Of a DNA stretch of 64,000 nt, positions 1 to 7,556 are shown one piece after another. The notes under the pieces were generated by a model that saw nothing but the letters and a program-made list of their open reading frames with translations, ran no database searches and was not told the DNA's origin. Made by a program: the position numbers and the translations under genes. How positions within the stretch are numbered: position 1 is the stretch's first letter; the number at the start of each line of letters is the position of its first letter. The stretch is from Sphingomonas oleivorans (GTDB taxonomy: Bacteria > Pseudomonadota > Alphaproteobacteria > Sphingomonadales > Sphingomonadaceae): NCBI RefSeq assembly GCF_003050615.1, contig NZ_NWBU01000004.1:372001-436000 (forward strand). Reading direction: 5' to 3'.

Positions 1-2109
1 GAGACGGGCCATGGCGTTGGCCACGGCGGGCGCGGTGGGCGGAAGGCCCGGTTCGCCGATGCCCGTGGGGGCTTCGCTGGATTTCACGATCACGACCTCC
101 ACCTCCGGCATTTCATGGATCCTGAGCGAGCGATATTTGTCGAAATTGGCAACGGCCGGAATGCCGGCCTCCAGCGGCACTTCGGCGAACAGCGCATGGC
201 CCAGCCCGAAGCCGATCCCGCCCTCCACCTGGGCACGGACCACATCGGGATTGATCGCCACGCCCACATCCACCGCGCACCATATCTTGTGCACTTTGGG
301 CAGGCCGTCCGCACCCTTAGACACTTCGGCGATCTGCGCCACGAAACTCCTGAAGCTTTCGACCACCGCCACGCCGCGCGCGCGGCCATTGACGGGCCCC
401 GGCCCGTTCCAGCCGGCAAGCTCGGCCACCGCCTTCAACACGCCCGCCGCGCGCGAATTGTCCATCAGCGCGAGACGCCCGGCGACGGGATCCTGCCCCG
501 CTTTCTCCAACAGCTGGTCGATGAAGCATTCGACCGCATAGCCGGTATGCGTATGCCCCACCGAGCGCCACCACAGCGTCGTCACGGGGCTTTGGGCGAT
601 ATGGACGTCGCAGCGGAAGGCCCCCGTCCGGTAGAATATCTCGCTGGCACCTTCCGACATCGTCGGATCGATGCCGTCCTTCATCATCGCCTCGAAGGGC
701 GAGCCCTTGATGAAGGACTGGCCGACGATCGTGTTGGACCAGCCGGCGATCGCTCCGTCCTTCACGCTGCCGCGCAGCCGATGAACGAAGAGCGGCCTAT
801 AATGGCCACCCATGATGTCGTCCTCGCGCGTCCAGACGAGCTTGACCGGCCGGCCCGGCCCGATCGCCTTTGCCGCCTCCGCCAGCTCGGACGCGAGATG
901 GGCGTTGCCCTGTGCGCGGCGACCGAAGCTGCCGCCCGCAAGCAATGTCTCGATGCTCACCGCCTGCGGCGCAATGCCGAGCACCTTGGCGATGGTGGCC
1001 TGGTCCAGCGTCTGGATCTGGCTGCCGAAGCGGGCATTGGCCCGCTTGCCGTCCCATTCGATATAGCCGTCGAGCGGCTCCATCGGGGCATGGGCGAGAT
1101 AGGGGAAGATATATTCCGCCTCGACCAGATCGCCCTGCCCCAGCGCCGCATCGACATCGCCATGGCTGTTGACGACGGTGCCGGCGGTCCCAGCCAGCCC
1201 GCGCCACGCCTCGACCATCTCCTCGCTGCCGCGCCGTTCGGCGGCGCTCTCGTCCCAGCGGGCGACGAGCTTCCCGCGCCCCTTCAGCGCGGGCCACATG
1301 CCGTCGGCATATACGGCGACGCCGCTCGACAGGGGTTTGACCGCGACCACGCCCTTCACCTTCAGCGCTTCGGCGGCATCGAAGGAGGCGAGCTTCGCCC
1401 CGAAACATGGCGGCCGGGCAACCACCACGGTCAGCATGCCGGGCGCCGCCATGTCGATCGTGAACCTGGCGCTGCCGTTCGACTTGGCGACGCTGTCGAG
1501 GCGGGAAACCTTGCGGTCCTGCCCGATCAGCCGGAAACTGGCGGGATCCTTGAGCGTCACCTTGGGCGGCACCGGCAGCCTGCCCGCCGCCGCAGCGAAC
1601 TGCCCGAAGCGCGCCTCGCGGCCCGACGGGGCATGGCGGATCACGCCTTTCTCCACACTGAGCGTCGCCGGCTGCACGCCCCAGCTCTGCGCGGCCGCCA
1701 GCACCAGCATCGCCCGCGCCGCCGCACCGGCATGGCGCAGCTGATCATAGCTGTTGGCCATGGCCGAGGATCCGCCGGTGCCCTGGATCACGCCGAAGTT
1801 GAAATTGGCGTAGATCTTCGCGTCGGCGGGCGCCGATTCGGCACGGACCTGCGCCCAGTCCGCATCCAGTTCCTCGGCGACGAGCGTTGCGAGGCCGGTA
1901 TAGGGGCCCTGCCCCATCTCGATATGCTTGCAGATCACGGTGACGCTGTCGTCCGCACCGATGCGGATGAAGGCGTTGGGATCGACGGGGCCGGCTTGGG
2001 GCGCTCCCTGCGCCCGTGCGCCGCCGAATGGCAAGCTCAGCCCGATGACGAGCGCGCCCGCCGTGGAAAGCGCCTCGCGCCGCGAAAGGCCGGTGGATTC
2101 ATAGCCCAT
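1..2109 (-). CDS. iorB: Molybdopterin-binding large subunit of an isoquinoline 1-oxidoreductase-type dehydrogenase (3' end outside window)
   Basis: The reading frame is open for 703 codons from the ATG at 2109 to the window edge, so a C-terminal piece is missing (family length is roughly 730-760). The N-terminus has a twin-arginine signal (SRREAL followed by a hydrophobic stretch and GGARAQ), which places the enzyme in the periplasm. Downstream are the family-typical segments [19 protein letters not shown] and [20 protein letters not shown]. Members bind the molybdenum cofactor and hydroxylate N-heterocycles or aldehydes using the partner iron-sulfur subunit encoded 3 bp upstream. The exact substrate cannot be told from sequence. 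Confidence 0.88.
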   Translation of the reverse strand, partial: MGYESTGLSRREALSTAGALVIGLSLPFGGARAQGAPQAGPVDPNAFIRIGADDSVTVICKHIEMGQGPYTGLATLVAEELDADWAQVRAESAPADAKIYANFNFGVIQGTGGSSAMANSYDQLRHAGAAARAMLVLAAAQSWGVQPATLSVEKGVIRHAPSGREARFGQFAAAAGRLPVPPKVTLKDPASFRLIGQDRKVSRLDSVAKSNGSARFTIDMAAPGMLTVVVARPPCFGAKLASFDAAEALKVKGVVAVKPLSSGVAVYADGMWPALKGRGKLVARWDESAAERRGSEEMVEAWRGLAGTAGTVVNSHGDVDAALGQGDLVEAEYIFPYLAHAPMEPLDGYIEWDGKRANARFGSQIQTLDQATIAKVLGIAPQAVSIETLLAGGSFGRRAQGNAHLASELAEAAKAIGPGRPVKLVWTREDDIMGGHYRPLFVHRLRGSVKDGAIAGWSNTIVGQSFIKGSPFEAMMKDGIDPTMSEGASEIFYRTGAFRCDVHIAQSPVTTLWWRSVGHTHTGYAVECFIDQLLEKAGQDPVAGRLALMDNSRAAGVLKAVAELAGWNGPGPVNGRARGVAVVESFRSFVAQIAEVSKGADGLPKVHKIWCAVDVGVAINPDVVRAQVEGGIGFGLGHALFAEVPLEAGIPAVANFDKYRSLRIHEMPEVEVVIVKSSEAPTGIGEPGLPPTAPAVANAMARL

Positions 2110-2112
2110 GGC

Positions 2113-2574
2113 TCAGGCCTCCAGCGCCTTGGCCGCATCATGGATCGCGGCGCGGATGCGGACATAGGTGGCGCAGCGGCAGATATTGCCGTTCATCGCC
2201 AGGTCGATCGCCTTGTCGTCGGGCTTTTTCACCTCGCGCAGCAGTGCGATGGCGCTCATCACCTGCCCCGACTGGCAATAGCCGCATTGCGGCACGTCGC
2301 GCGCCGCCCAGGCCGCCTGCACCGCTTTCGCCTCCGGCCCGTCCGCGCCCTCGATAGTCGTCACCTGACGGTTGCCGAGCCGCGAGACGGGCAGCGCGCA
2401 GGAACGCCGCGGCTGACCATCGACATGGACAGTGCAGGCGCCGCACTGGGCGACGCCGCAGCCGAATTTCGTGCCGGTGAGTCCCAGATTGTCGCGGATC
2501 ACCCAGAGAAGCGGCGTATCGGGATCGACATCGACCTCCCGCACTGCGCCGTTGACCGTGATGGAATAAGGCAT
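2113..2574 (-). CDS. iorA: (2Fe-2S)-binding small subunit of the molybdenum hydroxylase
   Basis: This 153-residue protein has the two-cluster architecture of the xanthine-oxidase small subunit. A plant-type ferredoxin domain (CGVAQCGACTVHVDG with a later SC) is followed by an all-helical domain with CGYCQSG and NICRCATY. It passes electrons from the molybdenum subunit to an acceptor. The stop lies 3 bp before the start of the large subunit, so the two form an operon. The length is normal for the family. Confidence 0.92.
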   Translation of the reverse strand: MPYSITVNGAVREVDVDPDTPLLWVIRDNLGLTGTKFGCGVAQCGACTVHVDGQPRRSCALPVSRLGNRQVTTIEGADGPEAKAVQAAWAARDVPQCGYCQSGQVMSAIALLREVKKPDDKAIDLAMNGNICRCATYVRIRAAIHDAAKALEA

Positions 2575-2739
2575 CGCGCGTTCTCCCCGCGTCGGTTCAT
2601 TGGCGATATGATAACCCCCCGTACCGATCTGTCACGTGCGATCGTCTCGTAACAATTCGCACAGCCGGTTGACCCCGGCGCGCTCGGCTCATAGGGAACC
2701 TGCCACGGTCACGCCGTCGCGAAGCATGACGGCTGGTGA

Positions 2740-2815
2740 GGGCTCGTAGCTCAGTCGGTAGAGCAACGGACTTTTAATCTGTAGGTCCCGGGTTCGAATC
2801 CCGGCGAGCCCACCA
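2740..2815 (+). tRNA. tRNA-Lys (anticodon UUU), with encoded CCA
   Basis: The acceptor stem GGGCTCG (2740-2746) pairs with CGAGCCC (2805-2811). The anticodon loop CTTTTAA places TTT at 2773-2775, the T-arm has the GGTTCGAATCC core, and CCA is encoded at 2813-2815. The 3' end from 2802 is the attachment site of the adjacent prophage. The gene stays intact because the phage att copy restores the identical sequence. Confidence 0.97.
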
Positions 2816-2828
2816 CAAGCTGTTTCCG
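2802..2828 (+). repeat. attL core (27-bp direct repeat, copy 1)
   Basis: The 27 bases from the tRNA T-stem through the acceptor stem, CCA and the first 13 bases beyond CCA are identical to 48495-48521. A gapped, weaker similarity (CCCTTCCC and CCTTG blocks) continues for about 30 bases on both sides' downstream flank. This is the expected product of integration into a tRNA gene. Confidence 0.93.
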
Positions 2829-2930
2829 GCCGTTCCCATCCCTTCCCGAACCCCTTGCGCCGCGGAGCATCGCGGGGCATTCGGGTGTCCCAAGGCATCT
2901 CGCAACCCGCCACCCAATTCGACCTCTCGC

Positions 2931-2971
2931 GGGGGTATTTTGGGGGTACCGGATGAAACGCTGGGGGTATC
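2931..2971 (+). promoter_or_regulatory. Candidate integrase arm-type sites (three GGGGGTAY repeats)
   Basis: GGGGGTATT at 2931, GGGGGTACC at 2942 and GGGGGTATC at 2963 are spaced 11 and 21 bp apart, about one and two helical turns. They lie between attL and the integrase start, and the last ends at the ATG. Two more copies lie just inside attR. Binding by integrase is inferred from this symmetric placement. Confidence 0.55.
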
Positions 2972-4267
2972 ATGGCACTAACAGACGCACAGGCCCGGAA
3001 AGCGCGGCCCGCCGAGAAAGATTATAAGCTCTCCGACTCTCTCGGTCTATTTCTGTTCGTGACGACCACCGGCTACAAATCGTGGCGGTTCAAATATCGG
3101 TTCGCGAAAAAGGAAAAGCTCCTGACGTTCGGCGCTTATCCTGAGATCTCGCTATCCGAGGCGCGCGATCTTCGTGACGCCGCGCGCAAGCTGTTGCGCG
3201 AACACAAGGACCCGGCGATCGTCCGGAAGCAGGAGAAGGCTGCCGCGATCAGCAGCGCCGACCAAACATTCGAGAAAATCGCGCGCGAGTGGCACGAGGA
3301 ACAGAAGGCGCGATGGTCGGCAGCACACGCAGAGACGGTGATCGAGAGCCTGGAGCGCGATATATTCGACGCGTGGGGTGGCCTGCCGATCGCGGAGATC
3401 AATATCCCGATGGTTGTTGATCTGCTGAAGGGTGTGCAGCGGCGCGGCGCGGTCGAGACGGCCCATCGCCTCCGGCAGCGCATCTCCGCGATATTCGTGT
3501 TCGCTGGCGCGTCCGGCCTCGTCACTGCAGATCCGGCCGACAAGGTGGGTGCGGTGCTGAAGCCAATGCCGAAGAAAACGAAGATGCCTGCGCTTCTGGA
3601 GATGGAGAAGCTCCGTCAGCTCCTGAAGGAGGTGGAGGGGCCGCTATCCACAGCCAATGTCATCACCAAGCTTGCTTCACGTTTTGTGGCACTGACCGTT
3701 CCTCGCCCGGGCGTTGCGCGTGCGATCGGCTGGGCCGAGTTCGAGGGTATCGACTGGGAGACGTGCGAGACGGACGATCCGCTGTGGCGCATCCCGCCCG
3801 ATCGAATGAAGCTCGAGAAGGATAAAAAGGACGAGGTCGCTTTCGAGCATATCATCCCACTGTCGACGCATGCGATCGATGTCCTGCGCGTAGTGCGGCG
3901 GCTGACCAGCCGGGCCAGCTATGTTTTCCCGGCAATCCGCTATGCACACAGGCCGATGTCGGAAAACACAATCGCTTACGCCTATAATCGCGTCGGCTAT
4001 CAGGGGAGGCACGTGCCGCACGGCTGGCGTGCAGCTTTCTCAACAGTGATGAATGAGCGCGCAGAGCGCGCTGGGCGGGACAAAGATCGGGAAATCATAG
4101 ACCTGTTCCTCGCCCATATCCCCAAAGGCGTGTCCGGATCGGAAGGAGCCTACAACCGAGCGGCCTATATGCCGCGCCGGCGCGAGCTAGCGCAGGAATG
4201 GGGAGACCTTCTGATGGAGGGGATGGCGCCAGCGAGAGACCTGCTTGGCGCCACACAAAAGGGATAA
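2972..4267 (+). CDS. int: P4-type tyrosine integrase
   Basis: This 431-residue protein has an N-terminal arm-binding domain (DUF4102-like, with LFLFVTTTGYKSWRFKYRF), a core-binding domain near residues 95-190 and a C-terminal catalytic domain. Visible catalytic residues are Arg245 (PRPGVAR), His350 and Arg353 in HGWRAAFST, His382 in LAHIPKG and the nucleophile Tyr399 in YNRAAYMPRRR. It integrates and excises the prophage at tRNA-Lys. The start follows directly on a GGGGGTATC repeat, so integrase binding there could autoregulate it. It is convergent with the AlpA-like gene, with only 5 bp between stop codons. Confidence 0.95.
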   Translation: MALTDAQARKARPAEKDYKLSDSLGLFLFVTTTGYKSWRFKYRFAKKEKLLTFGAYPEISLSEARDLRDAARKLLREHKDPAIVRKQEKAAAISSADQTFEKIAREWHEEQKARWSAAHAETVIESLERDIFDAWGGLPIAEINIPMVVDLLKGVQRRGAVETAHRLRQRISAIFVFAGASGLVTADPADKVGAVLKPMPKKTKMPALLEMEKLRQLLKEVEGPLSTANVITKLASRFVALTVPRPGVARAIGWAEFEGIDWETCETDDPLWRIPPDRMKLEKDKKDEVAFEHIIPLSTHAIDVLRVVRRLTSRASYVFPAIRYAHRPMSENTIAYAYNRVGYQGRHVPHGWRAAFSTVMNERAERAGRDKDREIIDLFLAHIPKGVSGSEGAYNRAAYMPRRRELAQEWGDLLMEGMAPARDLLGATQKG

Positions 4268-4272
4268 ATTCG

Positions 4273-4470
4273 TCAGGCCGCCTTGATCCAGGCAGTCGGA
4301 TTCGACACCCACACTCGGATGTCGGATTCGTACCACGCCACCGAGTTACGCCCAAGCGGCACCCGCGCAGGGAACGTCCCCTCCCCCATCCGTCGATAGA
4401 TAGTCGTCCGCGAGAGGCCGGTTCGGTTCATAACCTCCGGCAAGCGGACCAAGCGGTCATTCTCAGTCAT
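4273..4470 (-). CDS. AlpA/MerR-type small DNA-binding protein, excisionase candidate
   Basis: This 65-residue protein is almost entirely a winged-helix DNA-binding domain of the AlpA type (VRLPEVMNRTGLSRTTIYRRM, then GTFPARVPLGRNSVAW). The start at 4470 is preferred over an in-frame ATG at 4506 because GGGAGG lies about 8 bases upstream. It is the last gene of the leftward early operon and faces int. That position and family suggest a recombination directionality factor, by analogy with AlpA/Xis proteins. Confidence 0.75.
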   Translation of the reverse strand: MTENDRLVRLPEVMNRTGLSRTTIYRRMGEGTFPARVPLGRNSVAWYESDIRVWVSNPTAWIKAA

Positions 4471-4862
4471 ATGCACCGCCTCCCTCGCGGCCAATATCGA
4501 TCCCACCGCACCCCGGCCCCGGAGGCGATGACAGCGCAGGACAGCGGCTCACCACTCGGCAACTCGCACCAGGCCACAGTCCGCCCGTAGCTCCGCCCGG
4601 TCGCCACGCACGTCAGGCGCTTGCCCAGGGCGATCCGCTGGACGGTGCGCAGCGCGACGCCCGGATCGCGATCCCCGCAGGGCTGGTTCGTCTTGCAGGT
4701 CCCGTCGGCCTCTATGGCGCCGACCCCTTGCAAGCGGACCTTGACCACCCCCTGCGCCGTGGCGACGGTATAGGGTCCATCCGCATCGTGGATGCGCACC
4801 ACCGGACCCGCGAACGTCTGCCCCGCCGGCACGATGATGGCGGCTAGCGCGAGGGCGATCAT
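4467..4862 (-). CDS. Secreted thermonuclease-like (SNase-fold) protein
   Basis: This 131-residue protein has an N-terminal signal peptide (MIALALAAIIVPAGQTFA). A staphylococcal-nuclease-like beta-barrel sequence follows (VVRIHDADGPYTV, VKVRLQGVGAIEADG, ALRTVQRIALGKRLTCV). Four cysteines may form disulfides in the periplasm. The usual catalytic Arg-Glu-Arg set is not clearly conserved, so it may bind rather than cut nucleic acid. It overlaps the AlpA-like gene by 4 bp. Confidence 0.6.
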   Translation of the reverse strand: MIALALAAIIVPAGQTFAGPVVRIHDADGPYTVATAQGVVKVRLQGVGAIEADGTCKTNQPCGDRDPGVALRTVQRIALGKRLTCVATGRSYGRTVAWCELPSGEPLSCAVIASGAGVRWDRYWPRGRRCI

Positions 4863-5155
4863 GGGTGGCCCCGCAGATAGGCGCGGACGCGATGGCCAAG
4901 CCGGGTGAGATGGTATCGCTGAGATTCACGCCTGCCGTCGGGCAATAGTCGGCCGCCATCATGCTCGGCCAGTCCGGCCTGCTCCAATGGTAAAACAGTT
5001 TGCCTATAACCTCTAAAACGGCCGAGGGCGTTGCGGGGCGTGCATTCGACGACATCAAACCATGTCGGTGTCCCTTTTGGCCAAGCGAGGAGGGCCAGAC
5101 GGGCGCCCTCGTTCAATTCGGCCGCGATCTTTTTCACCTGATCCTCACCCACCAA
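4859..5155 (-). CDS. Hypothetical early phage protein, possible winged helix
   Basis: This 98-residue soluble protein is not assigned to a named family. The middle (TPRNALGRFRGYRQTVLPLEQAGLAEHDGG) and the end (YHLTRLGHRVRAYLRGH) read like a compact winged-helix domain of the kind common in phage early operons. It overlaps the next gene by 4 bp and the preceding one by 11 bp, so it is translated as part of the leftward operon. Confidence 0.6.
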   Translation of the reverse strand: MVGEDQVKKIAAELNEGARLALLAWPKGTPTWFDVVECTPRNALGRFRGYRQTVLPLEQAGLAEHDGGRLLPDGRRESQRYHLTRLGHRVRAYLRGHP

Positions 5156-5507
5156 TCGCCTCCTTCAGCACAGCGACCTCCTCCGCGTTCGCCAGTTCCA
5201 GCAGCACGGCCGCGTGGCAGGCGTCCTCGTAGGGGTCAGGCTTGCCGCACCAGCATGCCAGGTTCCGCCCGGCGAGTTCGGCCCGGGCTGCGGCGACTAG
5301 CTTGGCGTCGAGCGGCGCTAGCGAGCGGAACAGCACGAAGGCATGGCGCTTGTCCGCCACGATGGCCCCCTTGGTTGGTCCGAAAGGCGCCGGCTTTCCG
5401 GGGACGAACGGGTTTCCCCATTTCGTGGTCCGATCCACCTTCACGGTGTTCGGAGGCATGCGCCAGCCCTTCGCGCGGGAAAGCTGGATGCGCTTGGGCT
5501 TATCCAT
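5145..5507 (-). CDS. DUF4326 domain protein
   Basis: This 120-residue protein matches the DUF4326 pattern. RIQLSRAKGWRMPPNTVKV is followed by KWGNPF near residue 30, and a C-terminal block has ELAGRNLACWCGK and CHAAVLLELAN. The conserved CWC and CHA suggest a metal- or ligand-binding site. The family is frequent in phages and has no established biochemical role that I know. It lies within the overlapping leftward operon. Confidence 0.85.
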   Translation of the reverse strand: MDKPKRIQLSRAKGWRMPPNTVKVDRTTKWGNPFVPGKPAPFGPTKGAIVADKRHAFVLFRSLAPLDAKLVAAARAELAGRNLACWCGKPDPYEDACHAAVLLELANAEEVAVLKEAIGG

Positions 5508-5715
5508 TGCCCGCCTCCATGGCTGCGCGGGCGCGGAGCTTAAAGGCGCTGTCGGGGCTGTCTGCGAATAGCCTTGCCGCCTTGTCCATCGCTTCTACTT
5601 CGGAGGACGCGCGCACCTTGGCGCCTTCTGCCATCAGATCGCCTCGGACATATCGGTCCAGCTGATACACCCGCCCTTGCGTTTCCTCAGCCAGCGCTAT
5701 GAGTTCGTCTTTCAT
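5500..5715 (-). CDS. Hypothetical small protein
   Basis: This 71-residue charged protein has helices rich in Ala, Glu and Arg (MKDELIALAEETQGRVYQL, then EAMDKAARLFADS). No family is recognised. It is supported as a gene by its overlaps of 4 bp with the upstream gene and 8 bp with the downstream gene in the leftward operon. Confidence 0.55.
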   Translation of the reverse strand: MKDELIALAEETQGRVYQLDRYVRGDLMAEGAKVRASSEVEAMDKAARLFADSPDSAFKLRARAAMEAGNG

Positions 5716-6026
5716 CGGGCCTCCGGTGGTTGAGGGAGACGCCAGTGGGTAGGCTGTCGGAACGGGAAGTCGGCAACGCGCCCAACCTTCATCATCGCCG
5801 CAAGCCTGCTTTGCCCGAACGAGCCTTTCACTATCTCCGGGAAATAGAGCAGCACTTCATCCTTCGGGGCCGTCTCGATCGGCTGCCACTGATCCCGCTC
5901 GACCATGGCGAGGAGGACGCGGAGGTAAACCTCATCGACGCCGCTAATATCGGCGTAGCCTGAGACCTCCAGCTCCTCGATCAGGAAGCGCACCCGCTCC
6001 ACCGCTGCTTTCTCTTCCTGCGTCAT
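5712..6026 (-). CDS. DUF551 domain protein
   Basis: This 104-residue protein ends in a DUF551 module: QWQPIETAPKDEVLLYF near residues 46-62 and a closing THWRLPQPPE. The N-terminal 40 residues are helical. The start at 6026 forms an ATGA overlap with the stop of the upstream gene; the frame extends further but that part is antiparallel to the neighbour's coding sequence. DUF551 proteins are common in phages, with unknown function. Confidence 0.8.
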   Translation of the reverse strand: MTQEEKAAVERVRFLIEELEVSGYADISGVDEVYLRVLLAMVERDQWQPIETAPKDEVLLYFPEIVKGSFGQSRLAAMMKVGRVADFPFRQPTHWRLPQPPEAR

Positions 6027-6622
6027 CACGCATCCTCCCCGCTGCCGGGCTGGGTGGGGGACGGGCGTAGAGCCTCCCGCAGTCGGTCGCGCTCCGCTTC
6101 GGCGGCGGGCGCGCGCCGGCAATATCCTGATAGCCGGCTCGGGTCTGGGAAGTTCTTTGCTCCCAGCAACTCGTCCCGCTCGCGCTCCAGTTCGGCGACC
6201 CGGGCTTCGGCGGCATTGGCGCGGGCTATCTGGCAGTCCAGCGCCTCGCGATATGAAGTGCGCGGCCGATTTTTCTCGATGATCTCTTCCCATTGGAGAT
6301 TATCAGCGAAATTCCACGCATCCCGAATCAGATCGGCATGGTTGGTGCTGCCGAGGTAAACCCGATCGCCTTCGTCCTCTAACTCGTCGTTCACTGCGAT
6401 GAGCATGTCGCGCATCTTGAACAGCGCCTTGGCGTACAGGGCAGCATCCGAGAATGCGGTGTCCCGCTCCCGCTCCAGCTCCGCGATCCGGGCGGCTTGG
6501 GAGCGGACATGTTGGCGAATGGTGCGCCACTGCCTGCGGACCTCAGCCGGTTCGCCTTCCATAACGCCATCGAGGTATCCGGCAGAGAACACGATGGTTA
6601 TCGGCAGTGCTTCGTCAGTCAT
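6026..6622 (-). CDS. Coiled-coil hypothetical phage protein
   Basis: This 198-residue protein has two coiled-coil stretches (HVRSQAARIAELERERDTAF and ANAAEARVAELERERDELLG) flanking a helical middle. It has no catalytic motif and no membrane segment. Such leucine-poor, Arg/Glu-rich coiled coils are frequent in phage early operons and have no assigned role. It overlaps both neighbours by 4-8 bp. Confidence 0.6.
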   Translation of the reverse strand: MTDEALPITIVFSAGYLDGVMEGEPAEVRRQWRTIRQHVRSQAARIAELERERDTAFSDAALYAKALFKMRDMLIAVNDELEDEGDRVYLGSTNHADLIRDAWNFADNLQWEEIIEKNRPRTSYREALDCQIARANAAEARVAELERERDELLGAKNFPDPSRLSGYCRRAPAAEAERDRLREALRPSPTQPGSGEDA

Positions 6623-6905
6623 TGCGCGTCTCCATGAGGTGCTGGCGGACGGCGAGGCCGAGAGGGCGCAGGTTCCACCCGGCGGTACACCATCGATCGG
6701 CAGGAGAAATCCGTCCTACGAGCCCTTTGATCTCAAGAGACCGAAGCGATTTTGTCAGTGCTAAGCGGCCGTGGCGCGCCGGTTTATATCCGCACCGCCC
6801 AGCAAGCGTGTCGGCGCTCGGGGTATATTCTGTATCACGGAACGCCATGAGCGCCCGCCGCTGCGCCTCGCTCAGCCCCGCAGCTATTCGAGCTACGTCA
6901 GTCAT
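6615..6905 (-). CDS. Hypothetical protein, possible winged helix
   Basis: This 96-residue protein begins MTDVARIAAGLSEAQRRALMAF. A central pattern (ALTKSLRSLEIKGLVGRISP) resembles a winged-helix domain. Its translation start lies in a 22-bp sequence that is repeated exactly at the start of the next upstream gene (6889-6910 and 7109-7130). No family is recognised. Confidence 0.55.
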   Translation of the reverse strand: MTDVARIAAGLSEAQRRALMAFRDTEYTPSADTLAGRCGYKPARHGRLALTKSLRSLEIKGLVGRISPADRWCTAGWNLRPLGLAVRQHLMETRND

Positions 6906-7125
6906 TTCGGGGCTCCATCACGGCGGTTTCCGCGACCTGGCCACAGTCTGCGCCGTCGCTATAGCATTTCGGGCAAAAGACATCGCCGCAGTCGCCCCAG
7001 TAATCGGTCCCGCACTCTTCGGACGAGCCAACCCAGCCACATGCGTCGCAGGAGGCGAGATAGTAGGGGTCCGGTACGGCGAACTCGCGCCCGTCCGGCA
7101 AGGTATACCGAGCTACGTCAGTCAT
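6898..7125 (-). CDS. Small zinc-ribbon protein
   Basis: This 75-residue protein has two cysteine pairs (CDACGW and CPKCYSDGADC) with additional cysteines between them. This suggests a structural zinc site like those in phage single-strand DNA or RNA binding accessory proteins. The start at 7125 is chosen because it shares the duplicated 22-bp initiation region with the next gene and gives a 4-bp overlap with the gene upstream. The function is not known. Confidence 0.55.
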   Translation of the reverse strand: MTDVARYTLPDGREFAVPDPYYLASCDACGWVGSSEECGTDYWGDCGDVFCPKCYSDGADCGQVAETAVMEPRND

Positions 7126-7556
7126 TTCGGCTGTCCTTCGAGGGCGGCGCGGGCCGATACGGCGGCGCGGAGGCAGTCGATCAGCGTGTCGCCGGCGAAG
7201 CGCCTGTCCCGCCAGTCGGTCCAGCCGCCATTGCATTCGATCGCGCTGTTCGGCAGGCCGTTGAAATCGGGGTTGTCGCAGAGGATCATCACCGCATCAC
7301 CTTCGTCGGCGCGCAGGGCGTTGATCAGGCTTGTGAACTCCTCCGCCGCCTTGACGCGGGCGATCAGCGCGGGGAGGTAACGGAAAGTGAGGTCGCTCAG
7401 ATTATTCGCAGCATTGCTCAATACGACACACGCCGCCAACCGTTCGCCAGACAGGCGCTCGTTTTGGTAAGCGAGGTACGCGGCTTTCGTGGCACGGTGC
7501 GCCTCCTCCAGCGCCTGCATCTGCGCGTCGGTGATTGCCACGTCGGGGGTGGTCAT
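7122..7556 (-). CDS. Hypothetical phage protein
   Basis: This 144-residue soluble protein is largely helical at the N-terminus (DAQMQALEEAHRATKAAYLAY). Its C-terminal part contains FNGLPNSAIECNGGWTDWRDRRF and is reminiscent of small proteins found beside phage methyltransferases. No family is assigned. It is joined by ATGA overlaps to the zinc-ribbon gene and to the cytosine methyltransferase gene. Confidence 0.55.
   Translation of the reverse strand: MTTPDVAITDAQMQALEEAHRATKAAYLAYQNERLSGERLAACVVLSNAANNLSDLTFRYLPALIARVKAAEEFTSLINALRADEGDAVMILCDNPDFNGLPNSAIECNGGWTDWRDRRFAGDTLIDCLRAAVSARAALEGQPK

Noticed and set aside
115-2652. An 845-codon rightward open frame
   Set aside because: It is antisense to the iorAB pair, which has clear signal, cofactor and cluster motifs. 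The frame has no protein-like motif and is a GC-rich shadow.
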